From: Actinomycetota bacterium
GTDB lineage: Bacteria; Actinomycetota; Acidimicrobiia; Spongiisociales; UBA11373
DNA length: 61,846 nucleotides
Reading direction: 5' to 3'
NCBI GenBank assembly: GCA_020444505.1
Contig: JAHLKU010000008.1
Coordinates: forward strand, 1 to 61,846
The notes under the pieces are model-generated. The model saw only the letters and a program-made list of their open reading frames with translations, was not told the DNA's origin and ran no database searches. The position numbers were made by a program, and so were the translations under genes. Positions 10,230 to 20,299 of the stretch are shown in pieces (position 1 is the stretch's first letter; every line of letters begins with the position of its first letter).

Positions 10230-10295
10230 TTCATCGCATCTTCACGGGACCGGCCGCCGGGGGTTCATCGCCCCGTCGTTGCATGGGGAGTACCA
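10230..10295 (+). promoter_or_regulatory. Promoter/operator module B with TTCA direct repeats
   Basis: TTCA at 10230, 10241 and 10264, CATGGGG at 10282; same 11/23/18 spacing as module A. Confidence 0.65.
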
Positions 10296-10315
10296 CAGAG
10301 CAGAAAGGCACCCCG

Positions 10316-11059
10316 ATGCGATCCCGCACCACCATCCTCGCCCTGACCCTGGCGGCGGCCGTCGCCACCGCGTCCTGCGCCGGCGCTGCGGCGTCGCCCC
10401 GGGCCGCCGACCCGGCTGCGGCCCCGGCTGCCGCCGCGGACGCCACCCTGGCGGCACCGGAGGCCCCCGCCGCCGAGGCGATCGCGCTCGCCGACGGCGA
10501 GCTCACCGACGCCGAGGCCGAAGGCCTGGTCTTCATGCGTGAAGAGGAGAAGCTGGCACGCGACGTGTACCTCGCCATGTACGAGCTGTGGGGCCTGCCG
10601 GTGTTCGACAACATCGCATCCGCCGAGCAGCAGCACACCGATGCGGTCCTCGGCCTGATCGAGGCGTACGGGCTCGACGATCCGGTCGCCGACGACACCC
10701 CCGGCGTGTTCACGAACCCCGACCTGGCGGCCCTCTATGAGACGCTCGTCGCCCGGGGCTCGGCCTCCCTGGTAGACGCCCTCACCGTCGGCGCCCTCAT
10801 CGAAGACCTCGACATCGCCGACCTCCGGTCCTGGCTGGAGCGCACCGACGACCCCGCCGTCGAGCGGGTCTACTCCAGTCTCCTGGCCGGCTCGGAGAAC
10901 CACCTGCGCGCCTTCGTCGGGCAGTTGGAGGAGCGGGGGTCCGGCTACGAGCCGACCTACCTGACCCCGGACGACGTCGAGGGGATCATGGCGGCCGGCG
11001 GCAGCGGCGGGCCCGGCGGCGGCGGGCGCGGCGGCCGCGGCAACGGCCGCAACCACTGA
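10316..11059 (+). CDS. DUF2202 (ferritin-like) secreted/lipoprotein
   Basis: Signal peptide with Cys; FMREEEKLARDVYLAMYELWGLPVFDNIASAEQQHTDAV typical of DUF2202; Gly-rich tail. Confidence 0.85.
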   Translation: MRSRTTILALTLAAAVATASCAGAAASPRAADPAAAPAAAADATLAAPEAPAAEAIALADGELTDAEAEGLVFMREEEKLARDVYLAMYELWGLPVFDNIASAEQQHTDAVLGLIEAYGLDDPVADDTPGVFTNPDLAALYETLVARGSASLVDALTVGALIEDLDIADLRSWLERTDDPAVERVYSSLLAGSENHLRAFVGQLEERGSGYEPTYLTPDDVEGIMAAGGSGGPGGGGRGGRGNGRNH

Positions 11060-11110
11060 CCGTCCTCCCCGAAGGGGCGGCGGGCACCGGCCCTCCGCCC
11101 CTTCGGCGCG

Positions 11111-12334
11111 TCAGGCCTCGACGACCAGATCGGCCTCGGAGCGGTCCCACATCGACGCGAACCGCCTGGCGATCACGAACAGCAGCGGCACCACCACCAG
11201 GTTGACGAGGCCGAGCAGCCGGAACACCCCCGGGTACCCCATGTTGTCGGTGAGCGCCACCACCGACTCGCCGGCGCCCATGCCGATGTTCGACATGGTC
11301 TGCAGGATGGCGAACATCGACGCTGCGATGCGGGTGTCGGTGATGCCCATGGCCATGGTCACGTAGGTGGTCCACTGCAGCCCGACGGCGATGCCCCAGA
11401 ACGGCGCCAGCCACAGGATCGCCGCCTCCGTCGTCGCCAGGCTCAGCGCCAACCCGCCCAGCGTGACCGCGGCGATCGTCACCAGGGCGGCGGTCCGCCG
11501 GTCGAACCTGGACACCAGCGTGGCCACGCCGACGGCGCCGATCACCATCCCGACGCCCTTCAGGGTCCCGTACCAGCCGATGGTGGTGCCCGACGACGCC
11601 AGCTCCTCGTCCATGTACAGGGTCACCAGGCCCTCGATGCCCTGGAAGCAGAACCAGGTGATGACGAGGAAGAGGGCGAACAGCAGGTAGCGGGGCTGGA
11701 CCATCGCCTTGAACGCCCGCCGGTCGAACGTGTGTGCCGGGGTGCGGTGCACCGGCTCCCTCACCCGGTTGACGTAGGCCAGGGGCACCAGCAGCAGCCC
11801 GGCCACCACCAGGAAGATCACCTGGTAGCCCACCTGATCGGCGATGACGCCGAACACCAGCGACAGCAGGATCAGCCCCAGCGCGCGGCCGCCCTGCATC
11901 CACGCCTGCACCCGTCCGTGGTCCTCGGGCACCACCACGTCGATCGCCAGGGCGTCGGCGGTGGTGTCGAACAGCGCCATGAAGAACGTGGCGGTGAGCA
12001 CCATCGCCGCGATCAGCCCGAACGACTCCGACGGGTCGATGAAGTACGCGACGCCGAAGGCGATCGCGGTGCAGACCAGGCCGATCTGCATGTAGGGGAC
12101 CCGGTGGCCGCGGCCGAACAGGTCGTAGCGGTCGGAGAGGATCCCGTAGATCCACTTGATCACGAACGGCAGCAGCGCCAGCGAGGTGACGATCGCCAGG
12201 CGGTCCGGGTCGATGCCCTCGCTCCGCATGTGCGGCTTGAAGTACAGGAGCTGATAGGTGGCGATCACGCCCTGCACGAAGTAGAGCGCCCCGAACATGA
12301 TGAACAACTGGCGGCGGCTCAGATTGACGTCCAC
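11111..12334 (-). CDS. MFS transporter (AmpG / folate-biopterin transporter-like)
   Basis: About 12 hydrophobic segments; KWIYGILSDRYDLFGRGHRVPYM; FDTTADALAIDVV. Confidence 0.8.
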   Translation of the reverse strand: MDVNLSRRQLFIMFGALYFVQGVIATYQLLYFKPHMRSEGIDPDRLAIVTSLALLPFVIKWIYGILSDRYDLFGRGHRVPYMQIGLVCTAIAFGVAYFIDPSESFGLIAAMVLTATFFMALFDTTADALAIDVVVPEDHGRVQAWMQGGRALGLILLSLVFGVIADQVGYQVIFLVVAGLLLVPLAYVNRVREPVHRTPAHTFDRRAFKAMVQPRYLLFALFLVITWFCFQGIEGLVTLYMDEELASSGTTIGWYGTLKGVGMVIGAVGVATLVSRFDRRTAALVTIAAVTLGGLALSLATTEAAILWLAPFWGIAVGLQWTTYVTMAMGITDTRIAASMFAILQTMSNIGMGAGESVVALTDNMGYPGVFRLLGLVNLVVVPLLFVIARRFASMWDRSEADLVVEA

Positions 12335-12426
12335 GCCGGTCCTCCCCGTGATGCTGGGACGAGGCTACCCCCGGGGCCCGGGGCGAGCGGCCGGCGAGGC
12401 GTAGAGTCGCCTGCAGGAGGGCAGCA

Positions 12427-13155
12427 GTGTCGTGGAGCCAGCCACGCCCACCCCGGCGATCCCGCCGATGGGCCGCCGCACCGTTCGCGGCACTGGTCGC
12501 GCTGATCGCGCTGGCGCCCGGGACCGCCGCCGCCGAGGACGATGCCATCACGATCACGCCGTCCCGCGCCGAGCTCCACGTGGGCGAGACCGTGCGGTTC
12601 GAGGGCACCTCGGAGGCGTTCCCGCTCGTCGACCCGACGTGGGAGACCGACGGCAGCCACGGCACGATCGAGGTGGACCCCGACGACCCCACCGCCTGCA
12701 CCTTCACCGCGACCGCCCCCGGCATGGGCTGGGTGATCCTCTGGGAGGGGGAACGCCGGTCGGGGAGCAAGGGGTCGGCCGACATCCTGGTCCTGCCGGC
12801 CGGTGACCAGCAGTTGTCCTCGATCGCGGTCTCCCCTCCCGAGGTGAACCTGGACTTCGGGGAGCAGGAGCAGTTCAGCGCCGTCGGCTACGACACCGAC
12901 GGCAACCCCATGGACCCGCCCATCACCCCCACCTGGACCACCGACCACGGCACCATCACCGCCGACGGCACCTACACCGCCCCCGATTCCCCCGGCACCG
13001 CCACCGTCACCGCCACCGCGGAAGGCGGCGACGCGGCCGGCTCGGCCGAGGTGACGATCCCCGCCGGCACCGGTGGGATCTCCCCGTGGGTCTGGGCACT
13101 GCTCGTGCTGGTCGCGATCGTGGCGGCCGCCGCCGGGTGGGCCATCCGCCGGTAG
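12427..13155 (+). CDS. Secreted, membrane-anchored Ig-like (Big_2-type) domain protein
   Basis: N-terminal signal; ISSIAVSPPEVNLDFGEQEQFSAVGYD...TADGTYTAPDSPGTATVTAT; C-terminal TM helix plus RR. Confidence 0.75.
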   Translation: MSWSQPRPPRRSRRWAAAPFAALVALIALAPGTAAAEDDAITITPSRAELHVGETVRFEGTSEAFPLVDPTWETDGSHGTIEVDPDDPTACTFTATAPGMGWVILWEGERRSGSKGSADILVLPAGDQQLSSIAVSPPEVNLDFGEQEQFSAVGYDTDGNPMDPPITPTWTTDHGTITADGTYTAPDSPGTATVTATAEGGDAAGSAEVTIPAGTGGISPWVWALLVLVAIVAAAAGWAIRR

Positions 13156-13158
13156 CGG

Positions 13159-14367
13159 TCAGGCGCCCACCGCCACCTCGCCGCGCGTGACCACCGTGTG
13201 CACCAGGCCGGTCCCCGGCCGGTACGGCAGGTGCAGGTACGACGGAGCGTCCAGCACCACCAGGTCGGCGACGGCCCCCGGGACCAGCCAGCCACGGTCG
13301 CTCAGGCCGAGCGACAACGCACCGCCTCTGGTGGCCGCCCACAACGCCTCCTCGGGGGTGAGCCCTGCCTCGAGGCAGGCGAGCGCGACCACGAACGGCA
13401 TCGACTCGACGTAGCCGGTGCCGGGATTGCAGTCGGTGGCCAGCGCCACCGTGACCCCGGCATCCCACAGCATGCGGGCCGGCGGCTGCGGGTGGCGCAT
13501 CGACAGCGCCACGGCCGGCAGCAGCACCGCCGCCGTGCCCGCTGCGGCCAGGGCGGCGGCGTCCTCCGGTGTGGCGTGGTCCAGATGGTCGGCCGACGCC
13601 GCACTCAGGTCGGCGGCGAGGAGGGCCGCCCCGGTGTGAGCCAACTGCTCGGCGTGGATGCGGGGGCGCAGGCCGTGGGCGGCGCCGGCCTCGAGGATCC
13701 TGCGGGCCTCGTCCACGGTGAACGCCCCCCGATCGCAGAACACGTCGCAGAAGCGGGCCGACGGGGCGCAGGCCGGCAGCATCTCGTCGATCACCAGGCG
13801 GACGTACTCCTCCCGGTCCGCCCCGCGGTCCACCACGTGCGCGCCGAGGAAGGTGGGCAGGACGTCCACGCCGGCCGCCTCGCCGGCGGCCGCCGCCGCC
13901 CGCAGCATGGCGGCCTCGGTCGCGGTGTCGAGGCCGTAGCCGCTCTTCACCTCGACGGTGGTGGTGCCCTGGCCCAGCATGCGCCGCAGCCTCGCAGCGG
14001 ACTCGGCCACCAGGTCGTCGAACGGCGCCGCCCGCACCGCGGCGACCGTGGCGTGGATGCCGCCCCCGGCGGCGAGGATCTCCTCGTAGGTCTCGCCCCG
14101 CAGGCGGCGGGCGAACTCGCCGCTGCGGTCGCCGGTGAACACGGCGTGGGTGTGGGCGTCCACGAACCCGGGGATCACCGCCCGCCCGCCCGCATCGAGG
14201 ACCGGCAGGCCGCGGTGACGGGCCGGCAGCGCGGCGGCCGGACCCACCCATGCGACGGCACCGCCGGCGACGGCCACGGCGGCGTCGGCGATCACCGCCG
14301 GGTCGCCCCGGCCGGCGGCGTTGGTGACGAGGTGCCCGATGCCGGTGACCAGCAGGTCGCCGCTCAT
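13159..14367 (-). CDS. hutI: Imidazolonepropionase
   Basis: [37 protein letters not shown] at 14367 overlaps the hutU stop. Confidence 0.93.
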   Translation of the reverse strand: MSGDLLVTGIGHLVTNAAGRGDPAVIADAAVAVAGGAVAWVGPAAALPARHRGLPVLDAGGRAVIPGFVDAHTHAVFTGDRSGEFARRLRGETYEEILAAGGGIHATVAAVRAAPFDDLVAESAARLRRMLGQGTTTVEVKSGYGLDTATEAAMLRAAAAAGEAAGVDVLPTFLGAHVVDRGADREEYVRLVIDEMLPACAPSARFCDVFCDRGAFTVDEARRILEAGAAHGLRPRIHAEQLAHTGAALLAADLSAASADHLDHATPEDAAALAAAGTAAVLLPAVALSMRHPQPPARMLWDAGVTVALATDCNPGTGYVESMPFVVALACLEAGLTPEEALWAATRGGALSLGLSDRGWLVPGAVADLVVLDAPSYLHLPYRPGTGLVHTVVTRGEVAVGA

Positions 14368-16019
14368 GGCTGCATGGGGATGCGGACCCCGCGCTCGCCC
14401 GCCACCTCGATCGCCCGGCCGTAGCCGGCGTCGGCGTGGCGCATCACCCCGGTGCCGGGGTCGTTGGTGAGGACCCGCTCCAGGCGGAAGGCGCCGTCGT
14501 CGGTGCCGTCGGCGACCACCTGGGCGCCGGCGTGGATGGACTTGCCGATGCCGACGCCGCCGCCGTGGTGCACGGCCACCCAGGCGGCGCCAGAGGCGGT
14601 GTTGAGCAGGGCATTGAGGATGGGCCAGTCGGCGACGGCGTCCGACCCGTCGGCCATCGCCTCGGTCTCCCGGTACGGCGACGCCACCGACCCGGAGTCG
14701 AGATGGTCCCTCCCGATGACGATGGGCGCGGCCACCTCCCCGCTGCGCACCAGGTCGTTGAAGGCCAGGCCGGCCCGGTCCCGCTCCCCGTAGCCGAGCC
14801 AGCAGATCCGGGCCGGCAGCCCCTGGAACGCCACCCGCTCCGAGGCCATCTCCAGCCAGCGGTGCAGCGCCCGGTTCTCGGGGAACAGTCGGCCGAGCGC
14901 CCGGTCGGTGGCGGCGATGTCGGCCGGGTCTCCGGACAGGGCCACCCACCGGAACGGCCCCATGCCCTCGCAGAACAGGGGCCGCAGGTAGGCGGGCACG
15001 AACCCCGGGTAGGCGAAGGCGTCGGCGAACCCGCCGGCCTTCGCCTCGCCGCGCAGGTTGTTGCCGTAGTCGAACACCTCGGCGCCGGCCGCCTGGAAGC
15101 CGACCATCGCCTCGCAGTGGCGGGCCATGGAGGCCCGGGCCTGCTCGATGTAGGCGTCGCGGTCGCGCACCCTCAGGTCTGCGGCTTCGGCGACGGTGTG
15201 GCCGCGGGGGATGTAGCCGTTGAGCGGATCGTGGGCGGAGGTCTGGTCGGTGACGACGTCGATCTCGACGCCCCGGGCCAGCAGGTCCGGGAACACGTCG
15301 GCGGCGTTGCCCTCCACCCCCACCGACAGCCGGCGCCGGGCCGCCCTGGCGGCCAGGCACATCTCGACGGCCTCGTCGAGACTCCCCGCCATCTCGTCGA
15401 GGTAGCGGGTCTCGAGGCGGCGCCGGATCCGCTCCGGATCCACTTCCACGCACAGCGCAACGCCGTCGTTCATGGTCACGGCGAGCGGCTGGGCGCCGCC
15501 CATGCCGCCGAGGCCTGCGGTGAGGGTGAGCGTCCCGGCCAGCGTGCCGCCGAACCGCTGCTCGGCGATGGCGGCGAAGGTCTGGTAGGTGCCCTGCAGG
15601 ATCCCCTGCGTGCCGATGTAGATCCACGACCCCGCCGTCATCTGGCCGTACATCATCAGCCCCGCCGCCTCCAGGTCCCAGAAGGTCTCCCAATCGGCCC
15701 AGTCGGGCACGAGCAGGCTGTTGGCGATCAGCACCCGCGGGGCCAGGGGATGGGTGCGGAACACCCCGACCGGCTTGCCCGACTGCACCAGCAGGGTCTC
15801 GTCGTCCCCGAGCCCGCTCAGCGTGGCGACGATGGCGTCGAAGGCGTCCCACGACCTGGCGGCCCTGCCCCGCCCGCCGTAGACGACCAGTTCATCGGGG
15901 TTCTCGGCCACCTCGGGGTCGAGGTTGTTCATCAGGCAGCGGAGCGCCGCCTCCTGGAGCCAGCCGCGGGCGGTGCGCTCGGTGCCCCTGGGGGCTCGCA
16001 CGGGACGGGGACCGGACAC
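14364..16019 (-). CDS. hutU: Urocanate hydratase
   Basis: [45 protein letters not shown] start at 16019. Confidence 0.95.
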   Translation of the reverse strand: MSGPRPVRAPRGTERTARGWLQEAALRCLMNNLDPEVAENPDELVVYGGRGRAARSWDAFDAIVATLSGLGDDETLLVQSGKPVGVFRTHPLAPRVLIANSLLVPDWADWETFWDLEAAGLMMYGQMTAGSWIYIGTQGILQGTYQTFAAIAEQRFGGTLAGTLTLTAGLGGMGGAQPLAVTMNDGVALCVEVDPERIRRRLETRYLDEMAGSLDEAVEMCLAARAARRRLSVGVEGNAADVFPDLLARGVEIDVVTDQTSAHDPLNGYIPRGHTVAEAADLRVRDRDAYIEQARASMARHCEAMVGFQAAGAEVFDYGNNLRGEAKAGGFADAFAYPGFVPAYLRPLFCEGMGPFRWVALSGDPADIAATDRALGRLFPENRALHRWLEMASERVAFQGLPARICWLGYGERDRAGLAFNDLVRSGEVAAPIVIGRDHLDSGSVASPYRETEAMADGSDAVADWPILNALLNTASGAAWVAVHHGGGVGIGKSIHAGAQVVADGTDDGAFRLERVLTNDPGTGVMRHADAGYGRAIEVAGERGVRIPMQP

Positions 16020-16111
16020 GGCTGACCTCCTCGGCGACGACGATGCCAGCGTACCGGCGGGGCCGCGGCGGCGGCAGCGGCTACATTCACCCGCGAGCAA
16101 CAAGGAAGAGC

Positions 16112-16717
16112 ATGAACCAAGCGCAGATCGGCTACCGACTCAACACCGAGCCCCGCCGCGGGCTCGCCACCGCCGGGATCTTCTTCATCAAGGCGATCAT
16201 GGCGGTGCCGCACTTCTTCATCGTGTCCGCCCTCTCCAGCCTGGCGTGGAGTGCCGCCTACCTCGGCTACTGGGTGGTGGCGTTCACCAACCGGCTGCCG
16301 GGGACCTTCCAGGACTTCATGGCGTGGTACCTGCAGTGGCAGGTCCGCACGTTCGGGTGGTACTTCGGCAACGAGGACGCCTACCCGCCGTTCGAGATGG
16401 ACGCCGGCTACAGCGTGACGCTGTCCGTGCCCCGCAACGAGGAGCCGCGCGGCGGCTGGGCCCTGGCCGGCCTGCTGGTGATCCCGAAGGCGCTGGCGGC
16501 GCTGCCCCACGTGATCGTGGTGGCCGTGCTGGGCATGGTCGCCCTGGTCGTGACCTGGTTCGGATTCATCGTCGCCGCCTTCACCGGCCGCCTGCCGGCC
16601 GGCATCCAGGAGTTCGCCGCCGGCGTGCTGCAGTGGGAGTCGCGGGTGCTGGCCTGGTTCTTCGGCCTCACCGATGAGTACCCGCCGTTCAGCCTGTCGG
16701 CCGAGCCCACCGCCTGA
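16112..16717 (+). CDS. DUF4389 membrane protein with two internal repeats
   Basis: [12 protein letters not shown] and internally duplicated VVAFT-RLP / VAAFTGRLP...YPPF. Confidence 0.8.
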   Translation: MNQAQIGYRLNTEPRRGLATAGIFFIKAIMAVPHFFIVSALSSLAWSAAYLGYWVVAFTNRLPGTFQDFMAWYLQWQVRTFGWYFGNEDAYPPFEMDAGYSVTLSVPRNEEPRGGWALAGLLVIPKALAALPHVIVVAVLGMVALVVTWFGFIVAAFTGRLPAGIQEFAAGVLQWESRVLAWFFGLTDEYPPFSLSAEPTA

Positions 16718-16780
16718 GGGGCCCACGACGCGCAGCGGCCCGCCGGTCCCCGGCGGGCCGCCGTCGCGTCTCGGGACGCG

Positions 16781-17041
16781 CTAGCCGTCCTGCTTCTCGT
16801 CCTCGCCGACCTCGTCGTCCTTGTGACGGATGTCGTCGATCTTGTCCTCGCTCCACTCCTTGACGTCCTCGGCGACGTCCTTGGTCTTGTCCCACGCCTT
16901 GCCGGCGACGTCCTTGGTCTTGTCCCACGCCTTCTCGGCCATGTCGCCGGCCTTCTCTGCGGCCTCGCTCTCCTTGGCCCGCGTGAACCAGCCCTTGATC
17001 TTCTCCCAGAGGGTGGGCTTGGCAGCCTGTTCTTCGGTCAT
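16781..17041 (-). CDS. Small LEA-like protein with 11-residue repeats
   Basis: MTEEQAAKPTLWEKIKGWFTRAKE...KAGDMAEKAWDKTKDVAGKAWDKTKDVAEDVKEW; RBS GGAG; exact 30-bp repeats at 33-bp period. Confidence 0.65.
   Translation of the reverse strand: MTEEQAAKPTLWEKIKGWFTRAKESEAAEKAGDMAEKAWDKTKDVAGKAWDKTKDVAEDVKEWSEDKIDDIRHKDDEVGEDEKQDG
16871..16933. repeat. Tandem 33-bp-period direct repeat inside the LEA-like gene
   Basis: ggcgacgtccttggtcttgtcccacgcctt at 16871-16900 and again at 16904-16933. Confidence 0.9.
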
Positions 17042-17076
17042 TCCGTTCTCCTCCATCACGGCACCGTCGGGTGCCA

Positions 17077-18624
17077 TCAGCGTAGTTCTCCCACCTCGGC
17101 TACCGCCGCGGCGACGAGCGACCCATCCCTCACCATCGACGCCACCGCCTCGATCTCGTCGGAGACCACCCGGTCGGCGTCCAGGTGGGGCACCTGCTCC
17201 CGGATGGCGCGGTGGGCGGCGCCGGTTCCGGCACCCGGCCGGAGCGGGCTGCGGAAGTCGATCGCCTGGGCCGCGCAGACCAGTTCCACCGCCAGCACCC
17301 TGGCGGTGTTGTCGAGCACGTCCCACAGCTTGCGGCCTGCCCCGAACCCCATCGAGACGTGATCCTCCTGCGAGCCGGAGGTGGGGATGCTCTCCACCGA
17401 AGCCGGATGCGACAGCACCCGGTTCTCCGCCACCAGGGCCGCGGCGGCGTACTGGGCCAGCATGTAGCCGGAGTGCAGGCCGGCCTCCGGCGACAGGAAC
17501 GGTGGCAGGCCGCAGGAGTGATTGGGGTCGAGCATCCGGTCGGTGCGGCGCTCCGAGATGCTGCCCAACTCGGTGGCGGCGATCGCCATGAAGTCGAGCG
17601 CGAACGCCAGCGGCTGGCCGTGGAAGTTGCCGCCGGAGACGATCTCCCCCGCCTCCGGGAAGACGATGGGGTTGTCCACCACCGAACCGAGTTCGATGGT
17701 GAACACCGACTCGGCGTGCGAGAAGGTGTCGCGGGATGCGCCGTGGACCTGCGGAGCGCACCGCAGGCTGTAGGCGTCCTGGACGGCGTGGGTGAAGTCG
17801 TCGCGATGGCTCGCAGCGATCTCGCTGCCGGCCAGCAGGCGGCGCACGTTCTCGGCCGAGGCGATCTGACCGGGATGGGGCCGCACCTCGTGGATGCGGG
17901 GATGGAACGGGCGCTCGCTGCCCAGCAACCCCTCCACCGTCATCGCGCAGGCCAGGTCTGCCGCCCGGGACAGCCTCAGAGACCGGTGGACGCCGAGGAC
18001 CCCGAACGCCAGCATCCCCTCGGTGCCGTTGAGCAGGCTGAGGCCCTCCTTGGCCCGCAGCCGGAGCGGCTCCAGGCCGTGCTCGGCGAGGGCCTCGGCG
18101 GCGGGCCGGACCACGCCGTCCACCCGCACCTTCCCCTCCCCGATCAGCGGGAGCGCCAGGTGGGCGAAGGGGGCCAGGTCGCCGGAGGCGCCCACCGAGC
18201 CCTGGCCCGGCACCAGCGGCAGCAGGCCCAGGCGGAGCAGGTCGAGCAGGCGCTCCACCACCACCGGGCGGACCCCGCTGTGGCCCTGGGCGAGGCTGCG
18301 CGCCCGCAGCAGCAGCATGGCGCGGACGTGCTCGTCGGGCAGCGGGTCGCCCACGCCCGCGGCGTGGCTGCGGAGCAGCTCCAGTTGCAGTTCGTCGGCC
18401 CGGGACGGCTCGATGCGCGTGGAGGCGAGGGCGCCGAACCCGGTGGTGATGCCGTACACGGTGCGCCCGTCCTCCACCACCCGCTCCACCAGGTCGGCGG
18501 CGGGGCGCATCTGCCCGGCCAGGCCGGGGTCGAGCGCCACCGGTGCGCCGTGCTCGGCGACGGCGACCACCTGGTCGATGCGGAGCGGTTCGCCGTACAG
18601 CACGATCGATTCGGGCATCTCCAC
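17077..18624 (-). CDS. hutH: Histidine ammonia-lyase
   Basis: YGITTGFGALAST; VGASGDLAPFAHLALPLIGEG (Ala-Ser-Gly MIO triad). Confidence 0.96.
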   Translation of the reverse strand: MEMPESIVLYGEPLRIDQVVAVAEHGAPVALDPGLAGQMRPAADLVERVVEDGRTVYGITTGFGALASTRIEPSRADELQLELLRSHAAGVGDPLPDEHVRAMLLLRARSLAQGHSGVRPVVVERLLDLLRLGLLPLVPGQGSVGASGDLAPFAHLALPLIGEGKVRVDGVVRPAAEALAEHGLEPLRLRAKEGLSLLNGTEGMLAFGVLGVHRSLRLSRAADLACAMTVEGLLGSERPFHPRIHEVRPHPGQIASAENVRRLLAGSEIAASHRDDFTHAVQDAYSLRCAPQVHGASRDTFSHAESVFTIELGSVVDNPIVFPEAGEIVSGGNFHGQPLAFALDFMAIAATELGSISERRTDRMLDPNHSCGLPPFLSPEAGLHSGYMLAQYAAAALVAENRVLSHPASVESIPTSGSQEDHVSMGFGAGRKLWDVLDNTARVLAVELVCAAQAIDFRSPLRPGAGTGAAHRAIREQVPHLDADRVVSDEIEAVASMVRDGSLVAAAVAEVGELR

Positions 18625-18709
18625 CTTCCCGGGGGCGCTCGACCGAGGTTACCGGGCGGGCCGCAGGGCGGCCCCTCGTAGAGTGGGCGGCCCGACCGGC
18701 GAGGGAGCC

Positions 18710-19135
18710 GTGGACGAGCCACTCGAGATCCGCCCCGGGCTGGAGGTGCCCGCCTCCGAGCTGTCGTGGCGCTTCGACACCTCCGGCGGGCCGGGCGGCC
18801 AGCACGCCAACCGTGCGGCCAGCCGGGCCGAGCTGTCCTTCGACCTGGGGGCCAGCCCGTCCATCCCCGGCGACCTGCGGGACCTCATGCTCTCCAACCT
18901 GGGGGCGCGGGCCCGCCACGGGGTGGTCACGGTGGCGGCCGACGACAGCCGCAGCCAGTGGCGCAACCGCGCCATCGCCCGCAGGCGCCTCGCCCGGTTG
19001 CTGCGCGAGGCGCTCCGCACCACCCGGCGCCGCCGCGCCACCCGGCCGTCCGCCGGGGTGCGCCGGCGCCGCAGAGACGCCAAGCAGCGCCGCAGCCAGA
19101 CGAAACGCCTCCGGAGGCGCCCCGAGCCCGAGTGA
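18710..19135 (+). CDS. arfB: Peptidyl-tRNA hydrolase ArfB-like (RF-1 domain, ribosome rescue)
   Basis: FDTSGGPGGQHANRAASRAELSFDL (GGQ) with an Arg/Lys-rich C-terminal tail; GTG start after GAGGGAG. Confidence 0.88.
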   Translation: MDEPLEIRPGLEVPASELSWRFDTSGGPGGQHANRAASRAELSFDLGASPSIPGDLRDLMLSNLGARARHGVVTVAADDSRSQWRNRAIARRRLARLLREALRTTRRRRATRPSAGVRRRRRDAKQRRSQTKRLRRRPEPE

Positions 19136-19217
19136 GGGTCCGCGCCCCGCCCGGCCCGCCGCAGACGCGCAGGAGCCGCCCCCGCGGGGGCGGCTCCGCG
19201 GCACCGGCGAGGACGGC

Positions 19218-19727
19218 TCAGCCGCCGAGGCCGATGCCGATCCCGCCGGAGACGTCGATGCCGGTCGAGGCCCCGGCCGTGCCCGCACCGGCGCCCGCCG
19301 ACGCGGAGCCATCGGCACCCACCTCGGCGCCGGCCGTGTCGAGCGACGCGTCGGCGTCGGCCGAGAGGTGTGACACGATGCGCCCGTCCACGAGCGAGGC
19401 GCGAAGGGTGGACGCCTCCCCGGCCGAGGCGAACTCGACGATCACGTCGCCGGACGCATCTGCCGTCACCTGCGACCGGAACCCCGCCGCCTCCTCGATG
19501 TCGAGCAGCACGAGTCCGTCCCCTTCGATCGCCACACGCACACTCCCGGCGGTGCCGGCAGAGAGCACGGCGGACTGGGACGCCCCGATCGCCGCCGCGG
19601 CGCCGCCGTCCCCGCCGCCCAGCGTGGTCCCGGCGACGACGGCCCCGGTGCCTGCCGCGGCGACGGCCAATCCGACGGCGGCGGCCTTGACCTTGGCGCC
19701 GGCGAGCATCGATGTCCAGATGTTCAT
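19218..19727 (-). CDS. Hypothetical single-TM exported protein of the ECF locus
   Basis: MNIWTSMLAGAKVKAAAVGLAVAAAGTGAVVAGTTLG; preceded by the ECF-like promoter at 19773-19801. Confidence 0.6.
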   Translation of the reverse strand: MNIWTSMLAGAKVKAAAVGLAVAAAGTGAVVAGTTLGGGDGGAAAAIGASQSAVLSAGTAGSVRVAIEGDGLVLLDIEEAAGFRSQVTADASGDVIVEFASAGEASTLRASLVDGRIVSHLSADADASLDTAGAEVGADGSASAGAGAGTAGASTGIDVSGGIGIGLGG

Positions 19728-19772
19728 GCGGTTGCCTCCTCCCACCCCGTGGGGCGGGCTCGCTTCACCGAG

Positions 19773-19801
19773 GCAATCGGCGAGGCGGGGAGATCGTTAC
19801 A
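19773..19801 (-). promoter_or_regulatory. Putative ECF-sigma promoter 2 (TGTAACGATC-N12-CGATTGC)
   Basis: On the minus strand, identical 10-bp and 7-bp boxes with identical 12-nt spacer to the element upstream of the sigma gene. Confidence 0.7.
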
Positions 19802-19815
19802 TCGAACCCGCCGCC

Positions 19816-20298
19816 TCACGGGCCCGGGAGCCGGTCCGGAATGGTGAGAGGGGTCTGCAGCCCGCCGGGCTCCGGCAGGGAGGGCAGATTCGGGAGGTCC
19901 GGGGAGCCGCCGGGCAGTTCAGGCAGGGTGACCTCCGGCGGCGGCACGATCTCGACCACCTCTCGGGGGCGGGGCAGGTCGACCCCCACCTTCCCGGCGA
20001 GGTCGGCGATCCACGTCTGGATGGGATCCGGGAGCACCCCGGCGGCGGCGCCGATGCCGGTGGCGATCGTCGCCGCCAGCGCGACCGCCGCCACAGCCTT
20101 CCCGACGGAGATGCCGGCCGTCGCTGCGGCCGCGCCGGCTCCTGCGGCAGTCGCCGCCGCCGCACCGGCCGCAGTGACTGCGGAGGCCGCGGCGGCGAGG
20201 GACGCCACGTCGCTCTCTGTCAGGTCGGTGACCAACTCGGCTTCGAGGTCCTGGGCCCAGGCCCCGAACCCACCGTTCTGCTCTCCGCGATCTCCCAT
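19816..20298 (-). CDS. Putative anti-sigma factor / membrane partner of ECF sigma
   Basis: Directly downstream of the sigma gene; soluble N-terminus, Ala-rich TM segment, Pro-rich extracytoplasmic tail. Confidence 0.55.
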   Translation of the reverse strand: MGDRGEQNGGFGAWAQDLEAELVTDLTESDVASLAAAASAVTAAGAAAATAAGAGAAAATAGISVGKAVAAVALAATIATGIGAAAGVLPDPIQTWIADLAGKVGVDLPRPREVVEIVPPPEVTLPELPGGSPDLPNLPSLPEPGGLQTPLTIPDRLPGP

Positions 20299-20299
20299 G

